The translations under genes and the position numbers were made by a program. The notes beneath the pieces were generated by a model. It was not told the origin of the DNA, ran no database searches, and saw only the letters and a program-made list of their open reading frames with translations. A DNA stretch of 42,952 bases. Source: Allobosea psychrotolerans (GTDB taxonomy: Bacteria > Pseudomonadota > Alphaproteobacteria > Rhizobiales > Beijerinckiaceae). Below, in pieces: positions 8,742-18,009 of this stretch. The stretch is taken from assembly GCF_002917105.1 (NCBI RefSeq), contig NZ_PQFZ01000031.1, positions 1 to 42,952 on the forward strand, written 5' to 3'. Numbering within the stretch: the stretch's first letter is position 1; each line of letters opens with the position of its first letter.

Positions 8742-8868
8742 AGCAACTTCCGACCTAATTTGATCGCTCTATTACTCAAGCTTGTTGTTTTAACGCGTTT
8801 TCTCCGCGCAAACGCTTCGCGTTTATCGCGGGGAAACCGGTATCGACTTCGCTCTAGAACGCTTCAAG
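8739..8868 (-). repeat. Class A palindromic element, copy A2 (intergenic, with in-frame stops)
   Basis: On the minus strand it reads GCGTTCTAGAGCGAAGTCGATACCGG, then the inner palindrome AAACGCGAAGCGTTT, GGAGAAAACGCG, and a terminal hairpin (GAGTAA ... CGATC ... GGTCG ... TTGCTC). In the frame used by the gene-borne copies it has TAG after the third base triplet of the core and TGA after AAACAACAAGCT, so this intergenic copy is not open. Confidence 0.85.
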
Positions 8869-8871
8869 GCC

Positions 8872-9246
8872 TCAAGCGGCGGCGCAATAGGCCTCGATGC
8901 GATAGCCGTCCGGATCGACCACGAAAGCCGCATAGTAATCGGGACCATAGGCCTCCCGCAGGCCGGGCCGGCCGTTATCGGCTCCGCCCTGAGCGATCGC
9001 GGCGGCATGGAACGCATCCACGCTCTGCCGCGTCGGCGCGACGAAGCAGAAATGCAGGTTCGAGCCGGGATCGGGCGGCACCGGCCTCGCGACCGCCCCG
9101 AGCCAGAAGGCGACGGCGTCCCGGCCATAGCCCAGCGAGGTCTCATCCTCGCTCAGGCAGCGATAGCCGAGCGCGCCAAGCGCGGCATCGTAGAAGCGCT
9201 TCGAGCGGGCGATCTCGCCAACGCCGATGGAAACATGATCGAGCAT
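8872..9246 (-). CDS. VOC-family (glyoxalase/bleomycin-resistance fold) protein
   Basis: 124 residues forming one vicinal-oxygen-chelate domain. It begins MLDHVSIGVGEIARSKRFYD (His4 is the usual first metal ligand) and ends FVVDPDGYRIEAYC, where Glu after DPDGYRI is the usual last metal ligand. GRPGLREAYGPDYYAAF is typical of small stand-alone VOC proteins. Good ribosome site GAAGGAG, 7 nt before the ATG. It lies 23 nt downstream of the 9270-9770 gene on the same strand, so the two probably form an operon. Substrate unknown. Confidence 0.9.
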   Translation of the reverse strand: MLDHVSIGVGEIARSKRFYDAALGALGYRCLSEDETSLGYGRDAVAFWLGAVARPVPPDPGSNLHFCFVAPTRQSVDAFHAAAIAQGGADNGRPGLREAYGPDYYAAFVVDPDGYRIEAYCAAA

Positions 9247-9269
9247 GGTCGTCTCCTTCTCAGTGTGGA

Positions 9270-9770
9270 TCAGGGCGTCGTACGGCGTGCCTGGAAATCG
9301 GCCTGCAGCCTCCAGCTCACGCCGTCATCGGACGAGACTTCGCCAAGCCAGCGAAAGGAATCGCGCGTGATCTCGGTAAAGCGCCAGCGTATCGCGACGC
9401 CGTCCCCGGCAGTGCCGTGCTGGACGATGTCGCGGCCTTCGGCGCGGCCGATCTGGCGCGCGTAATATTGCTTCAGCGGGTCGCTCCAAAGGATGTGCCA
9501 GGCATCGAGCGCGGGGTCGTAGACCCGCAGCGTCGTGCCGTGGAAGAAGCCGGGCAGGATCCAGACATCCTGAATCGCGCGCCCCTCCAGAACCCAGCCG
9601 AAACCGATACGTCCCTTGGCCTCATGCCGGGTGCCGTCATCGGCATGAATGACGGCGTCCATCGTCCAAGCGCCGATGAGCCAGCCATAGAGCGCCAGTC
9701 CGCCGACCCTGTCGGGCGCGGGCGCAATGGCGTGAAGCATGTCGAGGAAGGGCGCTGACTCTGCTGCCAT
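9270..9770 (-). CDS. Conserved hypothetical protein, possibly lipocalin-like
   Basis: 166 residues that I do not firmly recognise. It has alternating beta-strand-like segments rich in Trp and Gly (GWLIGAWTMDAVIHADDGTRH, WHILWSDPLKQYYARQIGR, RWRFTEITRDSFRW split along the chain). This is the look of a small beta-barrel similar to lipocalin-like DUF1579 proteins; that resemblance is weak. GGGAG lies 7 nt upstream of the ATG. It is the first gene of a probable two-gene unit with the VOC gene and faces the AraC-type regulator across an 84-nt gap, so that regulator may control it. Confidence 0.6.
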   Translation of the reverse strand: MAAESAPFLDMLHAIAPAPDRVGGLALYGWLIGAWTMDAVIHADDGTRHEAKGRIGFGWVLEGRAIQDVWILPGFFHGTTLRVYDPALDAWHILWSDPLKQYYARQIGRAEGRDIVQHGTAGDGVAIRWRFTEITRDSFRWLGEVSSDDGVSWRLQADFQARRTTP

Positions 9771-9854
9771 GTTCGGGCTCCCGCTGGAGGCATACCCCTC
9801 GATCTAGAGCCCCCGCCCCTCCCGGCGCTTGGGGAAAATTGCTAAACTGCGGTG

Positions 9855-10799
9855 ATGGCTGCGACCTCACATCTCCTGGCCTCGGGCCCCGGCTGGCGCG
9901 TGCGCGACATCGTCTGCACGGCCGGACCGGGCGAGCGCGTCTTCGAGGAGCAGCACGCGTATTGTTGCATTGCAGCCGTGACGAACGGCAGCTTCGGCTA
10001 CCGCTCACCCCAGGGCACCGCGCTGCTGGCGCCGGGCGCACTCCTGCTCGGCAATCAGGGCGCCTGCTTCGAATGCAGCCACGACCATGCTGCCGGCGAC
10101 CGCTGCCTCGCCTTCCAGTTCGACCCGGCCTATCTGGAAGACATCCTTGCCGGCGTCCCCGGCGTGCGGCGGCTTGCGTTCTCGCGCGCCCATCTGCCGC
10201 CGTCTCCCGCACTCGCGGGGCTGATGGCCGAGATGGCGACCAGAGCGTTTTCGAGCGAAGTGGATACCGGCTCGCCCGCGACAAACGCGAAGCGTTTGCC
10301 CGGAGAAAACGCGTCAAGCCTAAGGGCGAGAGCCATTGAACGACCCAAGCCGGTCGGAAATTGCTCTGGCGGCGGCGCTGCCGCCTATGAAGAGCTCGCC
10401 GTCCGGCTCGCCGGCGCGGTGGCGGCAAGGCTCGTGGACGAACCGCCGGCAACCGCCGCGCCGTCGACGCGCGACGCCCGCCGCGTCACCCGGGCCCTGC
10501 GGCGCATCGAGACGCGCTCCCAGGAAACGCTGAGCTTGACCGAGCTCGCCCGGGAGGCGGCGATGAGCCGCTATCATTTCCTGCGGACATTCAAGACGCT
10601 GATCGGCATGACGCCGCATCAGTTCCTGCTCAGGACGCGCCTGCACCGCTCCGCGCTCCTGCTGCGCGGCTCGGAGCACGGGGTCGCGCGGATCGCCTTC
10701 GATTGTGGGTTCGGAGATCTCTCGACCTTCAACCGCCACTTCCGCCTGGCGATGGGCAAAAGCCCCAGCGCCTATCGCCAGGATAGCCGCGCCGCCTAG
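9855..10799 (+). CDS. AraC-family transcriptional regulator with an inserted class A repeat peptide
   Basis: 314-residue regulator. The N-terminal half (about 1-125) looks like a cupin sensor domain (GSFGYRSPQGTALLAPGALLLGN); the C-terminal half (about 215-314) is the double helix-turn-helix AraC domain, with LSLTELAREAAMSRYHFLRTF and the second-helix signature GVARIAFDCGFGDLSTFNRHF. Between them residues about 130-172 are encoded by a class A element, adding AFSSEVDTGSPATNAKRL and following residues. The frame is preserved, and the insert falls in the interdomain linker, so the protein may still work. GTG at 9852 is an alternative start. It is divergent from the hypothetical/VOC pair, the most likely target. 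Confidence 0.88.
   Translation: MAATSHLLASGPGWRVRDIVCTAGPGERVFEEQHAYCCIAAVTNGSFGYRSPQGTALLAPGALLLGNQGACFECSHDHAAGDRCLAFQFDPAYLEDILAGVPGVRRLAFSRAHLPPSPALAGLMAEMATRAFSSEVDTGSPATNAKRLPGENASSLRARAIERPKPVGNCSGGGAAAYEELAVRLAGAVAARLVDEPPATAAPSTRDARRVTRALRRIETRSQETLSLTELAREAAMSRYHFLRTFKTLIGMTPHQFLLRTRLHRSALLLRGSEHGVARIAFDCGFGDLSTFNRHFRLAMGKSPSAYRQDSRAA
10242..10369 (+). repeat. Class A palindromic element, copy A3 (inside the AraC-type gene)
   Basis: Begins AGAGCGTTTTCGAGCGAAG, contains GTGGATACCGG and the inner palindrome AAACGCGAAGCGTTT, then GGAGAAAACGCGTCAAG, and ends with an imperfect hairpin around CGACC / GGTCG with outer GAG / CTC. It is translated in the frame A-F-S and is free of stops, unlike intergenic copy A2. 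Confidence 0.9.
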
Positions 10800-10924
10800 A
10801 TATGCTGTCGTCGCACGGATCCCAGCCAGGCCATCGCTGTCGCCGGAAAGTCAGGCCGGTCTCGGTGCCGAGCGCGGGCAGCTCACCGCCATCTCAGGTG
10901 CGGCGGTCGCTTTGCCCGACACAC

Positions 10925-10956
10925 AAAAAAGGCCAAGCAAAAGCTTGGCCTTTCTT
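10925..10956 (-). terminator. Bidirectional terminator between the AraC-type gene and the cold-shock gene
   Basis: Perfect 8-bp stem GGCCAAGC / GCTTGGCC with loop AAAA, flanked by AAAAAA on the left and TTTCTT on the right. The stronger T-run is on the minus strand, serving the cold-shock gene that ends at 11016. Confidence 0.87.
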
Positions 10957-11015
10957 GAATCATGACTGTCGACGATGCCAGTACATCCGTGGTCATCGTC
11001 GAAGACGCAGTCAGC

Positions 11016-11225
11016 TCACGCGGCCTGGAGCTGCTCGGCAGCCATCTTGCCAGACTTGTTGTCGCGGGCGACCTCGAAGCCGAGCTTCTGGCCCTCCTGC
11101 AAATCGCGCATTCCAGCGCGCTCGACGGCGGAGATATGGACAAACACATCCTGGCTGCCGTCGTCAGGCTGAATGAAGCCGAAACCCTTGGTGGAATTGA
11201 ACCATTTCACTGTGCCGGTGGTCAT
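11016..11225 (-). CDS. cspA: Cold-shock domain protein (CspA family)
   Basis: 69-residue single cold-shock domain, an RNA/ssDNA-binding beta-barrel that acts as an RNA chaperone. The nucleic-acid-binding motifs are both visible: RNP1-like KGFGFIQ (about residues 14-20) and RNP2-like VFVHISAV (about 28-35). Length and sequence are typical of the family. The start at 11225 has an AAAGGAGGG ribosome site. A longer in-frame upstream reading exists, but it lies in the probable 5' leader. A strong promoter sits about 150 nt upstream, leaving a long leader as in other cold-shock genes, and a good terminator follows. Which paralogue it is cannot be told. Confidence 0.95.
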   Translation of the reverse strand: MTTGTVKWFNSTKGFGFIQPDDGSQDVFVHISAVERAGMRDLQEGQKLGFEVARDNKSGKMAAEQLQAA

Positions 11226-11363
11226 GAGAAACCCTCCTTTTGGCAAGACCTGTCGTTCGCCGAACGAGTGCTCAGCGAGTTCAGAACGATTTCGAAAGGG
11301 GGAGTTCATCAGAGCCGCGCCGAAGCGCGAAAATAACAAGGACCGTCCAAGCAAATATCGACA
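11226..11363 (-). promoter_or_regulatory. Long 5' leader of the cold-shock gene
   Basis: About 138 nt lie between the predicted transcription start and the cold-shock ATG. Long structured leaders that control stability and translation by temperature are well known for cspA-type genes. The sequence has several short GC-rich complementary stretches (for example CGCGCTTCGGCGCG), but I did not establish a fold. Confidence 0.5.
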
Positions 11364-11369
11364 AAATCC

Positions 11370-11398
11370 AGATTAACCGCTCGCGCTAATAATGTCAA
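11370..11398 (-). promoter_or_regulatory. Sigma-70-type promoter of the cold-shock gene
   Basis: On the minus strand: TTGACA, a 17-nt spacer, then TAATCT. This is a near-consensus housekeeping promoter in an otherwise GC-rich genome, placed about 145 nt upstream of the ATG. Confidence 0.75.
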
Positions 11399-11444
11399 TG
11401 ATTGATTATCGCACATCGCAATAATACGCTCTAAAGAGCGATGA

Positions 11445-11846
11445 TCACTGAAAACAGTACATTGGTTCTGGAGCTTCGACGCATTGGGCGCCTTCAGCGG
11501 GCGCATCCGTGTCGCCGTTCCTCGCATGGGGGTCGGCGAGGGAGCCGCCACGACCTTATCCCTGATCATCCATGAGCTGGCGACAAACTCGCTTAAATAT
11601 GGCGCGCTTTCAGCCGATACGGGTACGCTCGACGTTTCAGGGTCTTCCGACGACGACGAAACCACGATCATCTGGACGGAACGGGGCGGGCCTTCCGTCG
11701 AACCTCCCAATGGAGCCGGCGGGTACGGCAGCAAGCTCGTCATTCGAAGCATATCGAGCCAGCTCGGCGGTTCCATAAGCTATGACTGGTCGGCCGATGG
11801 GGTCATCGTGACCCTCAAGATGGGAACGAGCAAGCTCGCAAAATAA
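11445..11846 (+). pseudogene. Truncated HWE-family histidine kinase, ATPase domain only
   Basis: The frame encodes about 133 residues matching only the C-terminal ATP-binding domain of an HWE-type sensor kinase: N-box LIIHELATNSLKYGALS, then WTERGGPSV, then GGYGSKLVIRSISSQLGGS as the G-box region, ending in strands typical of the domain. The sensor domain, the phospho-accepting His and the family's HWE/HRxKN parts are absent. No ATG is available at the 5' end: the frame starts after TGA at 11442 and abuts the cold-shock promoter region. A short protein from the TTG at 11484 is conceivable but would lack autophosphorylation. Best read as the remnant of a kinase whose partner may be the adjacent response regulator. 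Confidence 0.75.
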
Positions 11847-11855
11847 GCCGCGTTT

Positions 11856-12212
11856 CTACTTGATGCCCGCCAGGACCTCCAATATCTGCGCCGCCCGATA
11901 GGGCTTTTGCAGGAACACGGTATCTTGAGGCATATCGGCAGGCGCAGGCTGCGGGCGTCCTGATGCGACGATCAGGACGATAGGTGGCCAGCGTTGCCGA
12001 ATTGCGTGGATCAGCTTCAGGCCGTCCATGGATCCGGGCATCTCGATATCGGTAAAGACAACCCGGATGTCCGAGCGGGTTTCCAACAGGATGACGGCCT
12101 CATCGGCGCCAATCGCCTCGATGACCTCGTAGCCCCCATCCTCGATCATCGCGACAGCATCCATGCGGATCAGGGTGTCGTCTTCGACGACAAGGACGAC
12201 GGGGGCGGACAT
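11856..12212 (-). CDS. Single-domain response regulator
   Basis: 118-residue stand-alone receiver domain without an output domain. Key residues are present: acidic pair EDD (10-12), phospho-acceptor Asp55 in FTDIEMPG, Ser in VASGRP (conserved Ser/Thr position) and the Lys of FLQKPY. GGAG lies 5 nt before the ATG. It converges on the HWE kinase remnant with a 9-nt gap. Such single-domain regulators often sit next to HWE kinases in this order, so it probably lost its adjacent cognate kinase and may now be driven by another one. Confidence 0.9.
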   Translation of the reverse strand: MSAPVVLVVEDDTLIRMDAVAMIEDGGYEVIEAIGADEAVILLETRSDIRVVFTDIEMPGSMDGLKLIHAIRQRWPPIVLIVASGRPQPAPADMPQDTVFLQKPYRAAQILEVLAGIK

Positions 12213-12365
12213 GGCAGCTCCAGGTTGTATCCCTCCAACTGCCCTGGAGCCGTATGGTTGCGTCGGTTCGCAATGAAACTGATCGCCGATGCTCAACCCA
12301 CCGCCTCGACGCAAAAGGCGCGCCCTCCCCGGTCGAGCCAAGGTGAGGCAGCCAAGCCGACGTAG

Positions 12366-12842
12366 TTAGGGCGTTTTCGCCGGAAAGATCAGGCAGGTCT
12401 CGGTGCCGTGCGCGAGAAGTTTGCCGCGCTCGTCGACGAGGCGGCCTTCGGTCGTCGCGACCGTGCCGCCGCGATGGATCAGCTTGCCCTCGCAACGCAA
12501 CGTGCCGCTATCGGGCATGACCGGGCGGACATAATTGAGCTTCATCTCCAGCGTCGTGTAGCCCTCGCCCAGCTTCAGCGTGGTGTGTGCGGCGCAAGCC
12601 ATGGCGGAATCGAGGATCGTCGCCGTCCAGCCGCCATGGATCGTGCCGAGCGGGTTGAAGAAGCGCACCGAGGGCTTGCCGACGAAGACGACGCGCCCCT
12701 CCTCGACCTCGACGAGATCGAGATCCATCGCCTCCGCGATGGGCGGGCCGGGATGGCGGCCCTCGACTATGCCGCGCAGGAAACCGAGCCCGTCCTCGGC
12801 GAGCAGCACGTCCCGCGTCACCACCCCGAATCTACGCGTCAT
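12366..12842 (-). CDS. PaaI-type hotdog thioesterase
   Basis: 158 residues with a single hotdog fold that hydrolyses acyl-CoA thioesters. The core motif FFNPLGTIHGGWTATILD (about residues 61-78) has the N-x(6)-HGG arrangement of the PaaI group. Ribosome site GAGAGG lies 5 nt before the ATG. It follows the MarR-type gene on the same strand, and a perfect palindrome sits in the gap, so this gene is the likely target of that regulator. The substrate acyl group is unknown; aromatic or medium-chain CoA esters are usual for the family. Confidence 0.88.
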   Translation of the reverse strand: MTRRFGVVTRDVLLAEDGLGFLRGIVEGRHPGPPIAEAMDLDLVEVEEGRVVFVGKPSVRFFNPLGTIHGGWTATILDSAMACAAHTTLKLGEGYTTLEMKLNYVRPVMPDSGTLRCEGKLIHRGGTVATTEGRLVDERGKLLAHGTETCLIFPAKTP

Positions 12843-12860
12843 CGTGGCCTCTCACCTATT

Positions 12861-12872
12861 GTGTAGCTACAC
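12861..12872. promoter_or_regulatory. Palindromic operator candidate between the MarR-type gene and the thioesterase
   Basis: Perfect 12-bp palindrome GTGTAGCTACAC in a short A/T-richer patch, 19 nt upstream of the thioesterase ATG. MarR regulators bind such palindromes as dimers, and the adjacent regulator is the obvious candidate. Binding itself is inference. Confidence 0.55.
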
Positions 12873-12908
12873 GTTAAGTGGATCGAGGACCACCGGTCAA
12901 GCCGCGTC

Positions 12909-13364
12909 TCATTCCGCCAGGCGTGCCACGCGGCGCAACGCCTTCAGCCCCTCGCGGGTTTCGCTCCAGCGCTCCCTGCCGAGGCCGCCCTCGATCCGCT
13001 CCTGCGCCTGCTGCCAATAGGGGATGGCGGCCTCGATCGCCGCCCTGCCCTTTTCGGTGACGGCGTAGACCGAGGCGCGGCCCTTGCAGGCGACGGGAAC
13101 GATCAGCGCCTCGGCCGCCAGCAATTGCAGATTGCGGGTCAGCGAGGTGCGCTCCAGGGCGAAACGCTCGGCCAATTCGGTGACGGAGCGCCAGGCGCCG
13201 GTGCTGAGCGCCGACAGCAGCACGAACTGCGTGATCTTCAACCCGCTCGGGCGCATCGCCTCGTCATAGGCGCGCGTCACCGCCCGCGCCGTCATGCGCA
13301 CATGCAGCGCCACGCAGGAGCGGGCGATATCGTCGAGCCGGGGATCGGGCGCAGCTGTCGTCAT
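12909..13364 (-). CDS. MarR-family transcriptional regulator
   Basis: 151 residues, winged-helix fold flanked by dimerisation helices. The recognition part reads SVTELAERFALERTSLTRNLQLLAAEALI (about residues 61-89), followed by the wing CKGRASVYAVTEKGRAAIEAA. Proteins of this family usually repress adjacent genes until a small aromatic or lipid ligand binds. It lies directly upstream of the thioesterase on the same strand, 66 nt apart, with a palindromic site in between. Ligand unknown. Confidence 0.9.
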   Translation of the reverse strand: MTTAAPDPRLDDIARSCVALHVRMTARAVTRAYDEAMRPSGLKITQFVLLSALSTGAWRSVTELAERFALERTSLTRNLQLLAAEALIVPVACKGRASVYAVTEKGRAAIEAAIPYWQQAQERIEGGLGRERWSETREGLKALRRVARLAE

Positions 13365-13444
13365 TCCGCCATGCTAGCGTGTTCAACCAGCTTTGGCAGC
13401 AAGCCCCGGCACAGCCCCGCATTCACTTTATCGCCGGATGATTT

Positions 13445-13473
13445 CTTGACTCTCCGAGGGGACGCGCCTATCT
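13445..13473 (+). promoter_or_regulatory. Heat-shock (RpoH-type) promoter of groESL
   Basis: CTTGAC, then 16 nt, then CCTATCT. This fits the alphaproteobacterial sigma-32 pattern (CTTG ... CCTATnT). It lies just upstream of the CIRCE element, which would cover the start site. Confidence 0.7.
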
Positions 13474-13485
13474 CCCCGCCATCGG

Positions 13486-13512
13486 TTAGCACTCGATAGC
13501 TGAGACTGCTAA
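13486..13512. promoter_or_regulatory. CIRCE operator for HrcA
   Basis: TTAGCACTC, 9-nt spacer, GACTGCTAA. The consensus is TTAGCACTC-N9-GAGTGCTAA, so the second arm differs at one base (C for G). It lies 68 nt upstream of groES, as expected for HrcA repression. Confidence 0.93.
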
Positions 13513-13579
13513 CAGATGCCCATCGCGGGTTCGCCATCGAGCACCCGCATCGAATTAGATCCAAGAGGAAGACAGAACC

Positions 13580-13867
13580 ATGAAGTTCCGTCCGCTGCAT
13601 GACCGCGTTGTGGTCCGTCGCCTTGATGGCGAAGAGAAGACCAAGGGTGGCATCATCATCCCCGATACCGCCAAGGAAAAGCCCCAAGAGGGTGAAGTCA
13701 TCGCCGTCGGCCCGGGCGGCCGCGACGAAGCCGGCAAGCTGACCCCGCTGGACGTCAAGAAGGGCGATCGCGTCCTGTTCGGCAAGTGGTCGGGCACCGA
13801 GGTCAAGATCGATGGCCAGGATCTCCTGATCATGAAGGAATCCGACGTCATGGGCGTCATCGGCTGA
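13580..13867 (+). CDS. groES: Co-chaperonin GroES
   Basis: 95-residue heptameric lid of the GroEL folding chamber. Typical start MKFRPLHDRVVVRRLDGEE, mobile loop EEKTKGGIIIPDTAKEK (about residues 18-34) that contacts GroEL, and the C-terminal DLLIMKESDVMGVI. Length is normal. It is the first gene of the groESL operon, controlled by the CIRCE and RpoH-type sites upstream; groEL follows after 47 nt. Confidence 0.99.
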   Translation: MKFRPLHDRVVVRRLDGEEKTKGGIIIPDTAKEKPQEGEVIAVGPGGRDEAGKLTPLDVKKGDRVLFGKWSGTEVKIDGQDLLIMKESDVMGVIG

Positions 13868-13914
13868 ACGCCAAGCGACCGCCCATCCCCGTTTTCATGT
13901 AAGGAGTAGCTCTT

Positions 13915-15552
<1,638 letters not shown>

Positions 15553-15588
15553 TCCAAGCCAGCCTTCGCTCCTTGCGAAGACTATGGA

Positions 15589-15613
15589 GGCCCGGCGCAA
15601 GCCGGGCCTTTTT
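15589..15613 (+). terminator. Rho-independent terminator of groESL
   Basis: Perfect 8-bp stem GGCCCGGC / GCCGGGCC with loop GCAA followed by TTTTT, 37 nt after the groEL stop. Confidence 0.93.
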
Positions 15614-15740
15614 CATGTCCGGCCGATGACAATTTGCTGATCTTCCGGTGCCGCCATTGAATGGCCGCATCCTCTGCGACATGGTCAGAATCGCGATGGC
15701 ATCTCGTCATCCCCAGCCCATTTCCGCAGGATCCTCGCCC

Positions 15741-17828
15741 ATGCGCCCCTTGAGCATCGCCGTCGCCGTGCTTGCCGTGATCGCCCTTATCCTGGGCCAG
15801 CAGAGCGGCAGCGCCGGAGCCATCGGCATGGGCGTCATCGGGCTGCTGCTCGCTGCGGCGACATGGCGGGCCCTCGCGATCGCGACCTTCCTCAGGATCT
15901 TCTCGGTCATCTTCGGCGTGGAGTACGTGCTCACCGGCGCCGCCTTCCTGGTCGCCCAATCCGGCGCCTGGCCCCAGGCCTGGCAGGCGCTCGTGCCGCC
16001 GGCCAGCCTGACGATCACGATCGCGGTCTTCGGCCTGATCGTCTACGCCATCTCCTTCGTCCCTGGCATCGCGCGCATCGCCAGGCTGGCCTCGCCCTAT
16101 TTCGAGGCCCCCGAGCTGACCACCGGACATCTGTGGCCCTTGAAGTCCTTTCGGATCGGCGCCGGCCGCCTCGGCACGTTCCTGCTGGTCTTCCTGGTCG
16201 TCATCAATCAGTTGCAGGTCGCCATCTCGCTGCGGCTGAGCTTCTTCAACCGCGACTTCTACAACGCGATCCAGGAAAAGGACGCCGCCAGCTTCTGGTA
16301 TCAGCTCGTCTTCGTCTTCAGCGTCTGGGCGGCGATCCTGGTGATTTCGAACCTGATCGAAATGGTCGCCAACTATACGCTGCTGATCCGCTGGCGGCGT
16401 TGGATGGCGGAGAAGTTCAGCAGCGCCTGGCTCGACAATTCCAATCACTACAGGGTCTCGCTCGCGGGAAGTGCCGACAACCCCGACCAGCGCATCGCCG
16501 AGGACACGCGCGCCTTCGTCAACAACACCTATAATTTCGCGCTGCCCCTGCTCACGCAGGTCTCCACGCTCGTCTCCTTCTCGATCATCCTGTGGTCGAT
16601 CCCGGTCGCGAGCGTCCTGCCCGGTACGGACATCACCGTTCCCGGCTTCATCTTCTGGATGGCGCTGATCTATTCCGTCGCCGCGACCTGGATCGCCCAT
16701 CTGATCGGGAAGCCGTTGATCGGACTTGAATTCGAACAGGAGAAACGAGAGGCGAATTTCCGCTTCTCGCTGGCGCGACTGCGCGAATATTCGGAGCAGA
16801 TCGCGCTCATGCGCGGTGAGGATGCCGAGCAGAAGCACCTGAGCGGGCGCTTCGGCGATATCGTCACCAACTTCTACAGGCTCGTCTGGGCGCGCGTTCG
16901 GCTGACCACCTTCACGCTCTCCTTCGGCCAGGCCAACGTCGTCGTGCCCTATCTGCTGCTCGCGCCGCATTATTTCTCGGGCAAGATCACGCTGGGCATC
17001 ATGACACAGGTCGCCTCGGCCTTCGACCGCGTCCAGACCGCGATGTCCTTCTTCATCGATCGCTATCAGTCGATCGCCTCCTATGTCGCCTCGATCAACC
17101 GCCTCACCACCTTCGAGGCCGCGATCGCACAGGCGGCCCGCTCCAGCGACAAGGGCATCCATAACGTGTCCGCCAAGGGCGAGGCTGTGCATATCGACGA
17201 GGCCACGCTCAGCCTGCCCAACGGCCAGCCGATCGTGCGGGTCCGCGATCTCGACCTCGGCGCTGGCCAGCGGACCCTGGTCATCGGCCCCTCGGGCTCG
17301 GGCAAGTCGACGCTGTTTCGCGCCATTGCCGGAATCTGGCCCTTCGGCCAGGGCAAGGTCGGCATCCCGGCCGGGGCCGAGATCATGCTGCTGCCGCAGC
17401 GCCCCTATCTACCCCAGGGCAGCCTGCGCGCGGCTCTTGCCTATCCCGCGCCGGCGGATGCCTATGGCCAGGCCGAGATCAAGGCGGCGATGCACCTGAC
17501 CAAGCTCGACCATCTTTCCGAACGACTCGACGAGGTCGATCTCTGGGGCCAGCGTCTTTCCGGCGGCGAGCAGCAGCGCCTGGCCGTAGCACGCGCCCTG
17601 CTGGCGAAGCCCGACTGGCTCTTCCTGGACGAGGCGACGGCCTCGCTCGACGAGAAGCTGGAAGGCGAGATCTATGCCGCTATCGAGCAGGCGCTGCCGC
17701 AGACCAAGATCGTCTCGATCGGCCACCGCTCGACGCTGCGGGCGATGCACGATTCGATCGTGATCATGCAGCCGAACGAGGACGGCACATTCAGCCCCAG
17801 GGCGGAAAGCCGGGAGATGGTCGGCTAG
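15741..17828 (+). CDS. SbmA/BacA-like ABC transporter, permease fused to ATPase
   Basis: 695-residue half-transporter of the ABC_membrane_2 type (related to YddA, the Rv1819c group and peroxisomal ABCD proteins). N-terminal membrane part about 1-480, with SLRLSFFNRDFYNAIQEKD and NPDQRIAEDTRAF, both hallmarks of the SbmA/BacA-type domain. The ATPase has Walker A GPSGSGKST (about 516), signature LSGGEQQR (about 605), Walker B WLFLDEATASLDE and a switch His in SIGHRSTL. Members import peptides, bleomycin or cobalamin-like compounds; the substrate here is unknown. ATG 15741 has AGGA 9 nt upstream; an upstream in-frame start at 15648 would add residues without a signal. Confidence 0.92.
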   Translation: MRPLSIAVAVLAVIALILGQQSGSAGAIGMGVIGLLLAAATWRALAIATFLRIFSVIFGVEYVLTGAAFLVAQSGAWPQAWQALVPPASLTITIAVFGLIVYAISFVPGIARIARLASPYFEAPELTTGHLWPLKSFRIGAGRLGTFLLVFLVVINQLQVAISLRLSFFNRDFYNAIQEKDAASFWYQLVFVFSVWAAILVISNLIEMVANYTLLIRWRRWMAEKFSSAWLDNSNHYRVSLAGSADNPDQRIAEDTRAFVNNTYNFALPLLTQVSTLVSFSIILWSIPVASVLPGTDITVPGFIFWMALIYSVAATWIAHLIGKPLIGLEFEQEKREANFRFSLARLREYSEQIALMRGEDAEQKHLSGRFGDIVTNFYRLVWARVRLTTFTLSFGQANVVVPYLLLAPHYFSGKITLGIMTQVASAFDRVQTAMSFFIDRYQSIASYVASINRLTTFEAAIAQAARSSDKGIHNVSAKGEAVHIDEATLSLPNGQPIVRVRDLDLGAGQRTLVIGPSGSGKSTLFRAIAGIWPFGQGKVGIPAGAEIMLLPQRPYLPQGSLRAALAYPAPADAYGQAEIKAAMHLTKLDHLSERLDEVDLWGQRLSGGEQQRLAVARALLAKPDWLFLDEATASLDEKLEGEIYAAIEQALPQTKIVSIGHRSTLRAMHDSIVIMQPNEDGTFSPRAESREMVG

Positions 17829-17829
17829 G

Positions 17830-17868
17830 GCATCCGCCCGAAAAGGGGGAATCGGTTTCCAAGACAAG
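17830..17868 (+). repeat. Degenerate class B repeat
   Basis: CCGAAAAGGGGGAATCGGTTTCC resembles the GTGGGAACCGGTTTTCG core of the copy at 3578, with several substitutions. It follows the ABC transporter stop directly. Confidence 0.5.
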
Positions 17869-17904
17869 CCGCAAAGCGCCGCAGGTTCGCGGTCCCTCGG
17901 AGGG

Positions 17905-17986
17905 CGTCATTCTCGGGCTTGCCCCGAAAATCTCATGACCAGAATGCTCTGGTTTACGAGATGCTCGGGTCAAGCCCGAGCATGAC
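17905..17986. repeat. Class E palindromic repeat, copy 1
   Basis: CGTCATTCTCGGGCTTG on the left pairs with CAAGCCCGAGCATGACG on the right; ATCTCAT and the GAGAT-like part form inner arms. It lies between two convergent genes. Confidence 0.8.
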
Positions 17987-18009
17987 GGTGCGGATCGTGG
18001 CTCCCGCTC

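Noticed and set aside
11226..11354. 112-residue version of the cold-shock protein
   Set aside because: The extra N-terminus has no cold-shock similarity and lies in the leader; AAAGGAGGG marks ATG 11225.
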